Source of the DNA: Acidimicrobiia bacterium
Lineage (GTDB): Bacteria > Actinomycetota > Acidimicrobiia > IMCC26256 > PALSA-555
DNA: 54,622 nucleotides
Reading direction: 5' to 3'
Assembly: GCA_009694295.1 (NCBI GenBank)
Contig: SHVJ01000004.1
Coordinates: forward strand, 1 to 54,622
A program made the position numbers and the translations under genes. Every line of letters begins with the position of its first letter. The stretch's first letter is position 1. Shown piece by piece: positions 1 through 8,765 of this stretch. Below the pieces are notes generated by a model. The model was not told the origin of the DNA. It searched no databases and saw only the letters and a program-made list of their open reading frames with translations.

Positions 1-122
1 TGCTCGCGCGCGACGTCGGCCTGCACCTCGGACAGCCGCGTCTGGTACGCCGTCTTGATCTCGTCTTTGTCGACGGTGGAGTCCACGCCGAGCACGTCGT
101 AAAGGGTCAGGTCTTCGCTCAC
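1..122 (-). CDS. J-domain-like protein, N-terminal fragment
   Basis: Only the first 40 codons are inside the window; the gene runs off the left edge. The GTG start overlaps the glyQS stop as GTGA, so the two are probably translationally coupled. The visible residues ([20 protein letters not shown]) match helices I and II of a J domain. Seven residues after the AY, where DnaJ proteins have the HPD tripeptide that stimulates DnaK, this protein reads QAD. It is therefore a J-like protein that probably cannot stimulate Hsp70 in the usual way. The rest of the protein, and so its role, cannot be seen. Confidence 0.7.
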   Translation of the reverse strand, partial: MSEDLTLYDVLGVDSTVDKDEIKTAYQTRLSEVQADVARE

Positions 123-1507
123 GTTCCGATTCGCTCCTGTAGGTACGACACGATGTCGTTGATGGGCACGCGTTCCTGTGTCATCGAGTCGCGATCGCGT
201 GCAGTGACCGCATGGTCGTCGAGGGTCTCGAAGTCGACCGTCACGCAGACAGGCGTGCCGATCTCGTCCTGGCGACGGTAGCGGCGCCCGATGGAACCGG
301 CCGTATCGACGTCGATCATGAAGTGGGGGCGCAATATGGCCGCCACCTCGTCGGCGACCGGCACCAGCTTCTCCTGCTTGGAGAGCGGGAGCACCGCCAC
401 CTTGATGGGGGCCAGGCGGGGGTCGAAACGCAGCACCGTGCGCTTCTCGGCCTTGCCAGCGTCGTTCGGGGCCTCGTCCTCGTCGTAGGCGGCGAGGAGG
501 AAGGCGAGCAGGGCTCGGTCGGCGCCGACCGCGGGCTCGATCACGTGAGGAACGTACCGGCGGTCGTGCTCCTGGTCGAAGTAGGTGAGGTCCTGGCCGG
601 AGAACTTGGCGTGCTGGGTGAGGTCGAAGTCGCCTCGATTGGCCACTCCCTCGAGCTCGCCCCAGCCCCACGGGTACTCGAACTCGATGTCGGAGGTGCC
701 CACTGAGTAGTGCGACAGCTCCTCGGTGTCGTGCGGGCGGAGTCGCAGCTTCGACTCCGGGATGCCGAGATCGATGAACCAGCGCAGACGCTCCTGACAC
801 CAGTACTCGTACCAGCGCTCGCCGTCTTCGGGCGGCACGAAGAACTCCATCTCCATCTGCTCGAACTCGCGCGTACGGAAGATGAAGTTCCCCGGTGTGA
901 TCTCGTTGCGGAACGATTTGCCGATCTGTGCGATACCGAACGGTGGTTTCTTGCGCGTGGTGGTCTGCACGTTCGAAAAGTTGACGAAGATCCCCTGCGC
1001 GGTCTCCGGGCGCAGGTATGCCACCGCGGCCTCCTCTTCCACCGGGCCGACGAAGGTCTTGAACATGAGGTGGAAGTTGCGCGCCTCGGTGAGCGAGTCC
1101 TTGGCCCCACAGTTCGGGCATGCACCCGACGCGGGCAGGTGATCGGCCCGAAAGCGCTCTTTGCAGTTCCGGCAGTCGACGAGCGGGTCGGTGAACGTGT
1201 CGAGGTGACCGCTGGCCTCCCACACCTTCGGCGCCATGAGGATCGCGGCGTCGATGCCCACGATGTCGTCGCGCATCTGGACCATCGAACGCCACCAGGC
1301 GTCCTTCACGTTGCGCTTGAGCAACGAGCCGAGGGGCCCGTAGTCCCAGGTGGACCGGAACCCGCCGTAGATCTCACTCGACGGGAACACCAAGCCACGC
1401 CGCTTGCACAGGTTGACGACGCGTTCCATCAGATCCGGCTTGGCCATGAACGACAGATCGTATCGGGGCCGCTCAACCCCCTCTTTGGTCATTGGGTATT
1501 TGGTCAT
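119..1507 (-). CDS. glyQS: Glycyl-tRNA synthetase, single-chain class II type
   Basis: Charges tRNA-Gly with glycine in the cytoplasm. This is the alpha2 form (462 aa), not the alpha/beta form of Escherichia coli. Class II motif 2 is visible as FRNEITPGN followed by [14 protein letters not shown], and motif 3 as [10 protein letters not shown] near the C-terminus. A four-cysteine zinc knuckle (CRNC...CPNC) lies near residues 112-133. The C-terminal anticodon-binding domain begins around residue 365. The start is uncertain: ATG codons at 1507, 1492 and 1447 are all in frame and none has a clear Shine-Dalgarno sequence. The first two were created by a 15-base duplication. The stop overlaps the downstream J-like gene. 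Confidence 0.95.
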   Translation of the reverse strand: MTKYPMTKEGVERPRYDLSFMAKPDLMERVVNLCKRRGLVFPSSEIYGGFRSTWDYGPLGSLLKRNVKDAWWRSMVQMRDDIVGIDAAILMAPKVWEASGHLDTFTDPLVDCRNCKERFRADHLPASGACPNCGAKDSLTEARNFHLMFKTFVGPVEEEAAVAYLRPETAQGIFVNFSNVQTTTRKKPPFGIAQIGKSFRNEITPGNFIFRTREFEQMEMEFFVPPEDGERWYEYWCQERLRWFIDLGIPESKLRLRPHDTEELSHYSVGTSDIEFEYPWGWGELEGVANRGDFDLTQHAKFSGQDLTYFDQEHDRRYVPHVIEPAVGADRALLAFLLAAYDEDEAPNDAGKAEKRTVLRFDPRLAPIKVAVLPLSKQEKLVPVADEVAAILRPHFMIDVDTAGSIGRRYRRQDEIGTPVCVTVDFETLDDHAVTARDRDSMTQERVPINDIVSYLQERIGT

Positions 1508-1542
1508 TGGGCAACCACATGTGTTGTCGAGTGACCAAATAC
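1484..1542. repeat. Duplicated start region and inverted repeat before glyQS
   Basis: The 13-mer TTTGGTCATTGGG occurs twice, 15 bases apart (1484-1496 and 1499-1511). Each copy contains an ATG of glyQS on the minus strand, giving the N-terminus [10 protein letters not shown]. The left arm of an 11-base inverted repeat (GTATTTGGTCA at 1496-1506) pairs perfectly with 1532-1542. The 25-base loop holds the palindrome CACATGTG (1516-1523). The structure covers the first ATG, so it could be an operator or a hairpin hiding the start. No function is known. Confidence 0.6.
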
Positions 1543-1545
1543 GGG

Positions 1546-2265
1546 TTACAGCAGGGCTGCACTCTTCAAACGGCGCTCGGACTGGTGCTCGAGCGCGGCG
1601 ATGCCGAGGCGCTCCACCTCGTGGAGCAACGCGGGCGAGTGCTCACACGAGAGCACGCCGTTGAGCCCACCACCGACGACACGGCCGACCACGTCGAGCG
1701 CCTCAGGCGAGATACGCCGACCACCGTGGCGGCCGCAGGGCTCGCACAGCACGCCGCCTTCCTGGAGGTCGAACGCGACGAACGGGTCGCCAGCACCGCA
1801 GCGCGCACACGTGTCGAGCTCGGGATGGAAGCCCTCGAGCGAGAGCAGCTTCCAATAGAACGCGGCGCTCACCATCGGCGACGGCTGGGCGGCCATGGTC
1901 TGCAAGGCCCCCACAAGCATCCGGTAGAGCCCGGCGTTCCGCTCCCGCTCTTGGGCCACCTGGTCGACGGCTTCGAGCATCGAGATGGCGTGGGTAAGTG
2001 CGGCGTAGGTGTCGCGGAGCTGACGGTTGGCGTCGATCGTCTCCACCTGCGTGACCACGTCGAGCTCGCGACCCCGGTAGCACTGGAACGCCACATGGCT
2101 CGTCGGCTCGAGCCGAGCACCGAAGCGACTCCCCGGCCGCCGGATCCCCTTCGCGACTGCGCGGACCTTGCCGTTGGTCTGCGTCATGAGGCTGACGATG
2201 CGATCCGCCTCGCCCAGCTTGTGAGTGCGGAGCACCACGCCCTTGTCGCGATACAAGCCCGGCAT
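1546..2265 (-). CDS. recO: DNA repair protein RecO
   Basis: Mediator of RecFOR recombinational repair, loading RecA onto SSB-coated single-stranded DNA. The 239-aa protein opens with an OB fold ([29 protein letters not shown]). Its C-terminal half carries a four-cysteine zinc finger ([10 protein letters not shown]...LCEPCG) typical of the family. A longer open frame reaches 2424, but it runs into the uppS end and has no RecO-like residues, so I take the ATG at 2265. It lies between uppS and glyQS on the same strand, separated from uppS by 40 bases. Confidence 0.93.
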   Translation of the reverse strand: MPGLYRDKGVVLRTHKLGEADRIVSLMTQTNGKVRAVAKGIRRPGSRFGARLEPTSHVAFQCYRGRELDVVTQVETIDANRQLRDTYAALTHAISMLEAVDQVAQERERNAGLYRMLVGALQTMAAQPSPMVSAAFYWKLLSLEGFHPELDTCARCGAGDPFVAFDLQEGGVLCEPCGRHGGRRISPEALDVVGRVVGGGLNGVLSCEHSPALLHEVERLGIAALEHQSERRLKSAALL

Positions 2266-2305
2266 TGCATCAGTGTAACTACAGCAGTGGGATCTTGCCT
2301 GGGCG

Positions 2306-3067
2306 TCAGTTGGAATCGATCGCGCCGAATCTGCGTTCTCGGCGCTGGTACTCGCTGATCGCTTCGAAGAGGTCGGCGCGTCGGAAGTCGGGCCAGAGAG
2401 CGTCGGTGAACACGAGCTCCGCATAGGCGAGCTCCCACAGCAGGTAGTTCGAGATGCGGTACTCCCCCGAGGTGCGCACGAGCAGGTCTGGGTCGGGCAT
2501 GTCGGGCGCGTAGAGGTGCCGGCTGATCGTCTTCTCGTCGATCTTCGACGGATCGAGCTTTCGGGCGCGGGCCTCCGCCGCGATGGTGCGCACCGCGTCT
2601 ACGAGCTCAGCCCGTCCCCCGTAGTTGAACGCGAACGTGAGCGTCATCCGCCGGTTGCGCGCCGTGAGCGCTTCGGTGTCCTCGATGTGGCGCAGGACCC
2701 GGCGCGGCACGCGGCCGCCCCGGCGCCCGATGAAGCGCACCCGCACGCCGCGTTCGTTGAGGTCGTCACGGCGCCGGAGCAACAGCGACTCGTTGAAACG
2801 CATGAGGAAGCGCACCTCGTCGAGCGGGCGCCGCCAGTTCTCGGTGGAGAAAGCGAACACGGTGAGCCACTTGAGCCCGATGTCGAGGCCCCCCTCGACG
2901 GTGTCGAAGAGCGCCTCCTCACCGGCGGCGTGACCTTCGGTGCGCTTGAGTCCACGCCGTTTCGCCCACCGTCCGTTGCCGTCCATGACCACCGCGACGT
3001 GTCGAGGCACGCGCGCGGGGTCGAGGGAATCAGGCACCGGGGTCACTTCGCGCACGCTACCGCCCAT
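2306..3067 (-). CDS. uppS: Isoprenyl (undecaprenyl-type) diphosphate synthase
   Basis: Cis-prenyltransferase that makes the polyprenyl diphosphate carrier for peptidoglycan and other cell-wall polymers. The catalytic Asp sits in VVMDGNGRWAKRRG (residues 27-40). Other signatures are FAFSTENWRRP and, near the C-terminus, RTSGEYRISNYLLWEL. The length of 253 aa is normal. The frame is open to 3196, but similarity begins only shortly before the DGNGRW motif. I chose the ATG at 3067; a GTG 12 bases further in is also possible. It is divergent from the lipid kinase, with a 71-base spacer. Chain length cannot be read from the sequence. Confidence 0.93.
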   Translation of the reverse strand: MGGSVREVTPVPDSLDPARVPRHVAVVMDGNGRWAKRRGLKRTEGHAAGEEALFDTVEGGLDIGLKWLTVFAFSTENWRRPLDEVRFLMRFNESLLLRRRDDLNERGVRVRFIGRRGGRVPRRVLRHIEDTEALTARNRRMTLTFAFNYGGRAELVDAVRTIAAEARARKLDPSKIDEKTISRHLYAPDMPDPDLLVRTSGEYRISNYLLWELAYAELVFTDALWPDFRRADLFEAISEYQRRERRFGAIDSN

Positions 3068-3138
3068 CCCGTCACTGCAAAGGTTGGAACGCCCGGATTG
3101 CCATCCCGCACTCCGATCTGGCACTACGGTTCCGCGCC

Positions 3139-4047
3139 GTGCGCTGGTCGGCGGTGGTGAACCCGACGGCAGGGCGCGGCCGCACGTCCAAGGCACTTCC
3201 CGCTCTGCAGTCTGCGTTCGCGGCCCACGACATTCCCGTGCACGTCTCGCTCGACGCGGTCGATGGCAAACGCCACGCGCGAGAAGCGTTCGCCCGAGGC
3301 GACGGCGTCATCGCGTGCGGCGGCGACGGCACCGTGAGCAGCCTCGCCGCGGTTTCGGCCGACGAGCAGGGGCCACTCGCGGTCGTTCCCACGGGCGCGG
3401 GCAACGACCTGGCCCGCCATCTCGGCATCCCTCGACGCGCGAGCGACGCGATTGAGCTCATCGAACACGGACGCATCACCACGATCGACCTCGGGCGTGC
3501 CACCGCACAAGATGGCGCGACCACGATGTTCACTACCGTCGCCAACACCGGCTTTGACGCTGAGGCCAACCGATGGGCGAACGGCGTGCGCTGGGCAACG
3601 GGTACGCCGTTGTACGTCCTTGCGTTGCTGCGCACGCTCGCCGTCTACAGACCAAGCCCGATGCGAGTGAAGGTCGATGATGCGGAGTGGGAGGGAGATG
3701 CCTGGCTCGTCGCGGTCGGCAACACGCGGTGCTACGCGGGCGGGATGATGATCACACCGGCCGCTCAGGTCGACGACGGTCTGCTCGACGTATGCGTGAT
3801 CCTCGGCGTGTCCAAGGCGGAGTTCCTGCGGCGGTCCCCACGAGTCTTCAAGGGCACGCACACCGCACTCGACGACGTGATCACGATGCGTGGAACAAGA
3901 GTGGAGATCTCCGCCGACGAGACGCGACGCGCACCGGAGCTGTGGGCGAGTGGTGAGCGAGTCGGCCCGCTCCCGGCTCAACTCGAAGCGGTACCAGGCG
4001 CGCTCAGGGTGCTCGTGCCGGAGGGGTCGCCGCTCACCCGACCGTAA
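3139..4047 (+). CDS. Diacylglycerol kinase-like lipid kinase
   Basis: ATP-dependent kinase of the DAGK/YegS/BmrU family, acting on diacylglycerol or a related lipid at the inner membrane face. The N-terminal nucleotide-binding half shows the family triad NPTAGRG (residues 8-14), CGGDGT (60-65) and PTGAGNDLARHLG. The C-terminal beta-rich half includes the usual GGMMITPAAQVDDGLLDV segment. GTG start; 302 aa, normal length. It is one of few plus-strand genes here. Its 3' end overlaps the convergent cupredoxin gene by 14 bases. The exact lipid substrate is not visible. Confidence 0.88.
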   Translation: MRWSAVVNPTAGRGRTSKALPALQSAFAAHDIPVHVSLDAVDGKRHAREAFARGDGVIACGGDGTVSSLAAVSADEQGPLAVVPTGAGNDLARHLGIPRRASDAIELIEHGRITTIDLGRATAQDGATTMFTTVANTGFDAEANRWANGVRWATGTPLYVLALLRTLAVYRPSPMRVKVDDAEWEGDAWLVAVGNTRCYAGGMMITPAAQVDDGLLDVCVILGVSKAEFLRRSPRVFKGTHTALDDVITMRGTRVEISADETRRAPELWASGERVGPLPAQLEAVPGALRVLVPEGSPLTRP

Positions 4048-4768
4048 CGGTCGCCTCCATGCCCGCTGCGCGGTGACCGGCAACGTTGCAGTAGATCGTG
4101 TACTCGCCGGGGTCGAGCTTCGCCTTCTCGGCGGTCTTCGGCGAGGACGTCAGGACGAACCCAACGAACTTCGCGTCCTCGATCAGGAGCGTGTGAGCCG
4201 GCGCTCCCGAGAACTTGACGTTGATGATCCCGCCAGTGGGAATCGTGTACTCGTCGCTGTCGAACTCGATGGAGGCGAGGGCGACGACGTCGAGCTGGTC
4301 GACCGTAGGCCCCTTGGGCGGCACGTACGCGGCCGTCTCACCACCCTCTTCTTCTTCGCTCGGGCCGAGTGATACGAGACCGGCCGACATGATCAGCAAC
4401 AGCATTGCCGACGCGATCAGCAGGCGCGATGTCGAGCGCATGCGCGTGGATGCCGACATAAACGCGGCACCGGCCATGATCGAGATCGTCACGACCATGA
4501 CGACCACCACCGCGCCGGTCTTGCTGCCAGCGAGAAATGCGCGCGAAAGGTTGATGACCCACACCGCAATGGTGATGCAGGCGAGGATCGGCAGGGCAAG
4601 CGGCAGGATGGCGCGGCTCCACAGCGCTTCGCTGTGCGGGTACGGCGATCCGGCATCGAGCTCGGGGGGCTCGACCGGTGGCCCTCCGCTCGACGGGGCG
4701 TCCGGTGCCGGCTCGACCGGTTCCTCGGTCGGCTGCTCCGGTTCGGCTTCGGTCTCGATTGTGGTCAT
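4034..4768 (-). CDS. Membrane-anchored cupredoxin (blue copper) protein
   Basis: Last gene of the oxidase operon, coupled to ctaG by an ATGA overlap. Layout of the 244 aa: a Pro/Glu-rich cytoplasmic tail (1-45), three hydrophobic helices (about 48-80, 83-108, 113-134), an acidic linker, then a plastocyanin-like domain (155-244). Type I copper ligands are visible as His in PAHTLLIE and Cys, His and Met in YCNVAGHRAAGM (C-x4-H-x4-M). The domain should face outside. Position suggests an electron donor to, or copper supplier for, cytochrome oxidase; that role is inference. I know no standard name for this arrangement. Confidence 0.82.
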   Translation of the reverse strand: MTTIETEAEPEQPTEEPVEPAPDAPSSGGPPVEPPELDAGSPYPHSEALWSRAILPLALPILACITIAVWVINLSRAFLAGSKTGAVVVVMVVTISIMAGAAFMSASTRMRSTSRLLIASAMLLLIMSAGLVSLGPSEEEEGGETAAYVPPKGPTVDQLDVVALASIEFDSDEYTIPTGGIINVKFSGAPAHTLLIEDAKFVGFVLTSSPKTAEKAKLDPGEYTIYCNVAGHRAAGMEATVTVG

Positions 4769-5742
4769 TGCCTCACACCCTCGTCGGCAGCTTCGGCTTG
4801 GATCTGTTCGAGCTCACGGTCGAGCGCACGTCGTATTCGTTGCGGACGGCCCCGCCCATCTTCGTCGGCCGCCCACCGAAAGAAGATTACGGCGATGAGC
4901 GCCCACAACAGCATCCCGGCGCCGAGCTTCATGATGAGCCCCGCGGTCTGCTGATCCTCGAGCGTCGAGAGGCCCCAGAGATGGGGCTTCCCCACATAGA
5001 ACTCGTAGAGCGGCTTCCCGCCGAACGTGAGGAACGACGCCGGGACGGTCGGCACGATTGACTGGAGGAAGAGGAACACGGCGCGCATCGGCGGCGCGAG
5101 TCGAGGGATCTCCGGGAGCGGGCTGAGCACCGGCATCCAGATGATGAGCGACGCCACGAAGATCGCCGCGTGCAACACGAAGTGGAGCGGGTGGGAGTTG
5201 AGGCTCCCATCGACGACCGCCGGCCAGTGCGTGACGACGAGCACCACGTTGAAGACGGCGATCGCCGGGAAGAACCGCGACAGCGCGCGCACCGTTCGGA
5301 ACAGCGCGCTTGGCGGTCGCAGCAGCCAACGCGCCAGCCACGCCGGCGTACCGAGCAGAAGGAGCGGCGCCGCGACCATGGCAAGCAACAGGTGCTGCAC
5401 CATATGCACGCTGTACATCGAGGTCTCGGCCACGTCGTGGATCGGCCAACTCGACGCCAACCACACCGTGACCACGCCGAGCCCGAAGCACACAGCCTGG
5501 AAGCGCGTGACGACCGGTGCGCCCGTCTCAGCCTTCCCGCTCTCGGCGCCTACGGCGCCGGGCCGCTCGGGCCCCGACTCACTGCGCCGCAGGGTACCTG
5601 CGCCGCGGGTGTTCGTCTCAGCAAAGCGCGGACCGATGCGGCGCACCGCCAACCAGTAGCCGGCGCCGAGTACGAGGGTGATCAGCCAGACGTCGACGTG
5701 GGTGTGCCAGCTCGGGAGGGCGCCACCCACCCCCAAAGTCAT
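4765..5742 (-). CDS. ctaG: Cytochrome c oxidase assembly protein, CtaG (caa3) family
   Basis: Polytopic membrane protein of the Bacillus-type CtaG/caa3_CtaG family, which is needed for assembling the copper centre of aa3/caa3 oxidase (known for the family). The 325-aa protein shows about seven hydrophobic segments with family-typical sequence such as SVHMVQHLLLAMVAAPLLLLG. A charged loop (ETNTRGAGTL onwards, about residues 47-80) lies between the first two helices. The open frame extends to 5856, but the ATG at 5742 overlaps the ctaF stop as ATGA and is preferred. The same overlap style links it to the cupredoxin gene. Confidence 0.87.
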   Translation of the reverse strand: MTLGVGGALPSWHTHVDVWLITLVLGAGYWLAVRRIGPRFAETNTRGAGTLRRSESGPERPGAVGAESGKAETGAPVVTRFQAVCFGLGVVTVWLASSWPIHDVAETSMYSVHMVQHLLLAMVAAPLLLLGTPAWLARWLLRPPSALFRTVRALSRFFPAIAVFNVVLVVTHWPAVVDGSLNSHPLHFVLHAAIFVASLIIWMPVLSPLPEIPRLAPPMRAVFLFLQSIVPTVPASFLTFGGKPLYEFYVGKPHLWGLSTLEDQQTAGLIMKLGAGMLLWALIAVIFFRWAADEDGRGRPQRIRRALDRELEQIQAEAADEGVRQ

Positions 5743-6128
5743 GAGAATCGGTTGAGCGTGGAGAGCACGATCAGATACAGGATGATCGCGGCCACGATCC
5801 CTATGACGAAGAAGCGCCGGAAGATCGGCATATCGGTGCGCAGGTGCATGAACCACGCGGCGACGATCACGAACTTGAGGATCGCCATGCCGAGCAGCAG
5901 CACCACGATCAGCGCGTCGGGAATCTCACCTTCGGTGTAGGAGACCGCGATCTCTAGCGCAGTGACCACACACAGGATGACGGCGACGATGACGTACTGG
6001 AGCGGCGACGGATGCGGGTGGATCTCCCCCGGCGACATCTCGGGCGCATGTTCCGCGGGCGCGAGTGCTGACCCACCCTCTTCGACCTTGGCCAGGTCGG
6101 TGGATTCAGTGGTCATTGGCTCGGTCAT
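5739..6128 (-). CDS. ctaF: Cytochrome c oxidase subunit IV (prokaryotic COX4 family)
   Basis: Small accessory subunit of the aa3/caa3 oxidase. The 129-aa protein has a 45-residue polar N-terminus and then three membrane helices (starting LQYVIVAVILCVVTALE, ALIVVLLLGMAILKFVIVAAWFM and FFVIGIVAAIILYLIVL). The segment KFVIVAAWFMHLRTD is characteristic of the family. The ATG at 6128 overlaps the ctaE stop as ATGA; an open extension to 6185 is ignored. Confidence 0.87.
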   Translation of the reverse strand: MTEPMTTESTDLAKVEEGGSALAPAEHAPEMSPGEIHPHPSPLQYVIVAVILCVVTALEIAVSYTEGEIPDALIVVLLLGMAILKFVIVAAWFMHLRTDMPIFRRFFVIGIVAAIILYLIVLSTLNRFS

Positions 6129-6781
6129 GAACCTGTCGGTCCGGGCTGGGGCACGAGGTAGACGACGGTGAAGATCACGATCCACACGACGTCGACAAAG
6201 TGCCAGTAGAGGCCGGCGATCTCAACCCGCTCGGAGTCTTTCTGCGTGAGCCGACCCCGCGAGGCCAGGCCCCACAGCGACATGAGCCAGATGATGCCTG
6301 CGGTCACGTGGGCGCCGTGGAAGCCGGTAGTCACGAAGAACGAGGAGCCAAACAGGTTGGTCGTGAGGTTGAGGCCCTCGCGGTTGAACTCCGTGAACTC
6401 GAAGACCTGGCCGGCGATGAACGTGGCGCCGAGGAGCGCGGTGGCCAGCAGCCAGATGCGCAAGCGGCGAATGTCGTTTCGCTGGATGGCCGCGAGCGCG
6501 AGCACCATCGTGAGGCTGCTCATCAGGAGGATGAACGAGGTCGCCGAGGTGAACGGGATGTCGAAGAGCTCCTTCGGACCCACGCCGACCGTGTCGCGCC
6601 CTCGGTAGAGCAGATAGGTCGCGATGAAGGCGCCGAAGAAGAGGCAGTCGGACGCGAGGAACAGCCACATTCCCAGCTTCAGGTTGGTGACGCCGGTTGC
6701 GGTCGCATGCGGGTCGTGCCCCGGTGAGCCACCCCGACTCGCCGGTGCGCCCACTTCGTTGGTCTGCTCGATCGTCGCCAT
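6125..6781 (-). CDS. ctaE: Cytochrome c oxidase subunit III
   Basis: Core subunit III of the haem-copper oxidase; it stabilises subunit I and proton uptake. The 218-aa protein belongs to the five-helix bacterial type, with LGMWLFLASDCLFFGAF at the first helix. The sequence TTGFHGAHVTAGIIWL and the C-terminal GLYWHFVDVVWIVIF, both family hallmarks, are intact. It starts nine bases after the ctaD stop and overlaps ctaF. Confidence 0.95.
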   Translation of the reverse strand: MATIEQTNEVGAPASRGGSPGHDPHATATGVTNLKLGMWLFLASDCLFFGAFIATYLLYRGRDTVGVGPKELFDIPFTSATSFILLMSSLTMVLALAAIQRNDIRRLRIWLLATALLGATFIAGQVFEFTEFNREGLNLTTNLFGSSFFVTTGFHGAHVTAGIIWLMSLWGLASRGRLTQKDSERVEIAGLYWHFVDVVWIVIFTVVYLVPQPGPTGS

Positions 6782-6790
6782 CGTGAGTCC

Positions 6791-8737
6791 TCAGACCGCC
6801 GGCTCGGGAGTGCGTGCAGGCGCAGATTCGGGCTCAGGCTCCGTCGCGGGCTCGATGGCCCACGCGTACAGCCCGTAGAGCAGCGTGAGCGCGCCGATGC
6901 CGAGCCACACGAAGCTGCGGTACACGGCGGCGTACCCGAGCGGAATGAGCCCGGCAGCCATCACCAATGGGTAGAACGACGGCGACGGCATGTGGATGTG
7001 ATGCTGCTGTCCGCCACCACCGCCGGCGTCGGCGCCCCCGCTCGGCAACGGCACGAGTCGTCCTTCGTCGTCTTCGGTGTACTTGTCGTGCCAGAACGCG
7101 TCGCGGGCCTCGACTTCGGGGATGTCGGCGAAGTTGTATTCCGGCGGCGGCGACGATGTCGTCCACTCGAGCGTCCGCCCGTCCCAGGGGTCGTTCCCCG
7201 CGACGGCACCGCGCTTGAGCTTGATCGAGACGATCACGTTCGTGAGGAAGATGAGCGTCGACATGGCGATGATGAACGCGCCGATGGTCTCGACGAGGTT
7301 CCACACGTCCCAGCCGAGGCCCGAGTCGTACCGGTACGTGCGCCGGGGCATCCCGTACAGGCCGACGAAGTGCATCGGGAAGAACGTGAGGTTGAACCCG
7401 ATCAGCATCGTCCAGAAGTTCAACTTGCCGAGGCGCTCGTTGAGCATGCGGCCGAAGACCTTGGGCAGCCAGTAGTACATGCCGCCGAACACCGCGAGCA
7501 TGAGCCCGCCGAACAGCACGTAATGGAAGTGGGCCACCACGAAGTACGTATCGGTTTGCTGGGTGTCGGCCGGAACGACCGAGTGCAGCACGCCGGAGAG
7601 CCCACCGATCGTGAACATCGCGATGAACCCGAGCGAGAAGAGCATCGCGGTGGTGAGCTGTACCGACCCGCGCCAGACAGTGGAAAGCCAGTTGAAGATC
7701 TTCACGCCTGTCGGTACTGCGATCAGCATCGTCGAGACGGCGAATGCCGAGATCGCCACCGGTCCGAGCCCGGTTGCGAACATGTGGTGCGCCCACACTC
7801 CCCACCCGAGGAACCCGATCGCGATCCCCGAGAACACCACGACCGCGTACCCGAACAGCGGCTTGCGCGAGAAGACCGGAAGGATCTCCGACACGATGCC
7901 CATGCCAGGGAGGATGAGGATGTACACCTCGGGATGGCCGAATAACCAGAAGAGATGTTGATAGAGCAATGGATCGCCGCCGGCCGCGGGTTGGAAGAAC
8001 AAGGTGCCGTAGCTGCGGTCGAAGAACACCATGATCAGCGCGACGGTGATGATCGGCATCGCGAACACGGTCAGGAACGCAACGACCAGCATCATCCAGA
8101 CGAACACCGGCATCCGCATGAGCGTCATACCGGGCGCGCGCATGTTGAGGATCGTCACGATGAAGTTGATCGCGGACGTCGTCGACCCGATGCCGAGCAT
8201 GATGATGCCGATGGTCCAGAAGTCGGGCCCGTGCCCGGGAAGGAACCCGGCCGTCATCGGGGTGTCGGACAGCGGCGTGTAGCCGAACCATCCACCGTTC
8301 GGGACGCCGTTGATCCCAGGGATCCAGCTCGAGTACAGGAAGATCGCACCGGCGCACACGACGTAGAAGCCGAAGGCGTTGAGCCTCGGGAACGCGACGT
8401 CGCGGGCGCCGATCATGATCGGGATGAAGTAGTTCCCGATGCCGACGGCCATCGGCATACCGACGAGGAACACCATGGTCGTGCCGTGCATGGTGAAGAG
8501 CTCGTTGTACTGAGCCGCGCTCACGACCGTGCCGTTCGGCCCGGCGAGCTGGAGTCGGATCAGCAGCGCCTCAAGGCCGCCCACGAGGAAGAAGATCAGC
8601 GCGGCCGAGCCGTACATGATCCCGATCTTCTTGTGGTCGATCGTGGTGAACCAGCTCGAGACGCCAGTGGTCTTCATGGGACGGCGCAGGATGAACGGCC
8701 GTCGCGCGGTCGTGAGTGCTCCGGTCACGGTGGTCAT
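6791..8737 (-). CDS. ctaD: Cytochrome c oxidase subunit I
   Basis: Catalytic subunit carrying haem a and the haem a3-CuB centre that reduces O2. Ligands visible: His84 in MHGTTMVF (haem a); His268 with cross-linking Tyr272 in FGHPEVYILILPGMG; His317-His318 in WAHHMF (CuB); and His403/His405 in AHFHYVLFG (haems a3 and a). At 648 aa it is about 70 residues longer than a minimal subunit I. The extra C-terminus has two hydrophobic stretches (YPLVMAAGLIPLGY; WLGIGALTLLYGLYAW) and an acidic, Pro-rich tail. It lies 28 bases after ctaC. Confidence 0.97.
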   Translation of the reverse strand: MTTVTGALTTARRPFILRRPMKTTGVSSWFTTIDHKKIGIMYGSAALIFFLVGGLEALLIRLQLAGPNGTVVSAAQYNELFTMHGTTMVFLVGMPMAVGIGNYFIPIMIGARDVAFPRLNAFGFYVVCAGAIFLYSSWIPGINGVPNGGWFGYTPLSDTPMTAGFLPGHGPDFWTIGIIMLGIGSTTSAINFIVTILNMRAPGMTLMRMPVFVWMMLVVAFLTVFAMPIITVALIMVFFDRSYGTLFFQPAAGGDPLLYQHLFWLFGHPEVYILILPGMGIVSEILPVFSRKPLFGYAVVVFSGIAIGFLGWGVWAHHMFATGLGPVAISAFAVSTMLIAVPTGVKIFNWLSTVWRGSVQLTTAMLFSLGFIAMFTIGGLSGVLHSVVPADTQQTDTYFVVAHFHYVLFGGLMLAVFGGMYYWLPKVFGRMLNERLGKLNFWTMLIGFNLTFFPMHFVGLYGMPRRTYRYDSGLGWDVWNLVETIGAFIIAMSTLIFLTNVIVSIKLKRGAVAGNDPWDGRTLEWTTSSPPPEYNFADIPEVEARDAFWHDKYTEDDEGRLVPLPSGGADAGGGGGQQHHIHMPSPSFYPLVMAAGLIPLGYAAVYRSFVWLGIGALTLLYGLYAWAIEPATEPEPESAPARTPEPAV

Positions 8738-8765
8738 GTCGCCATCACTTTTGAGCGCAGTCCCA

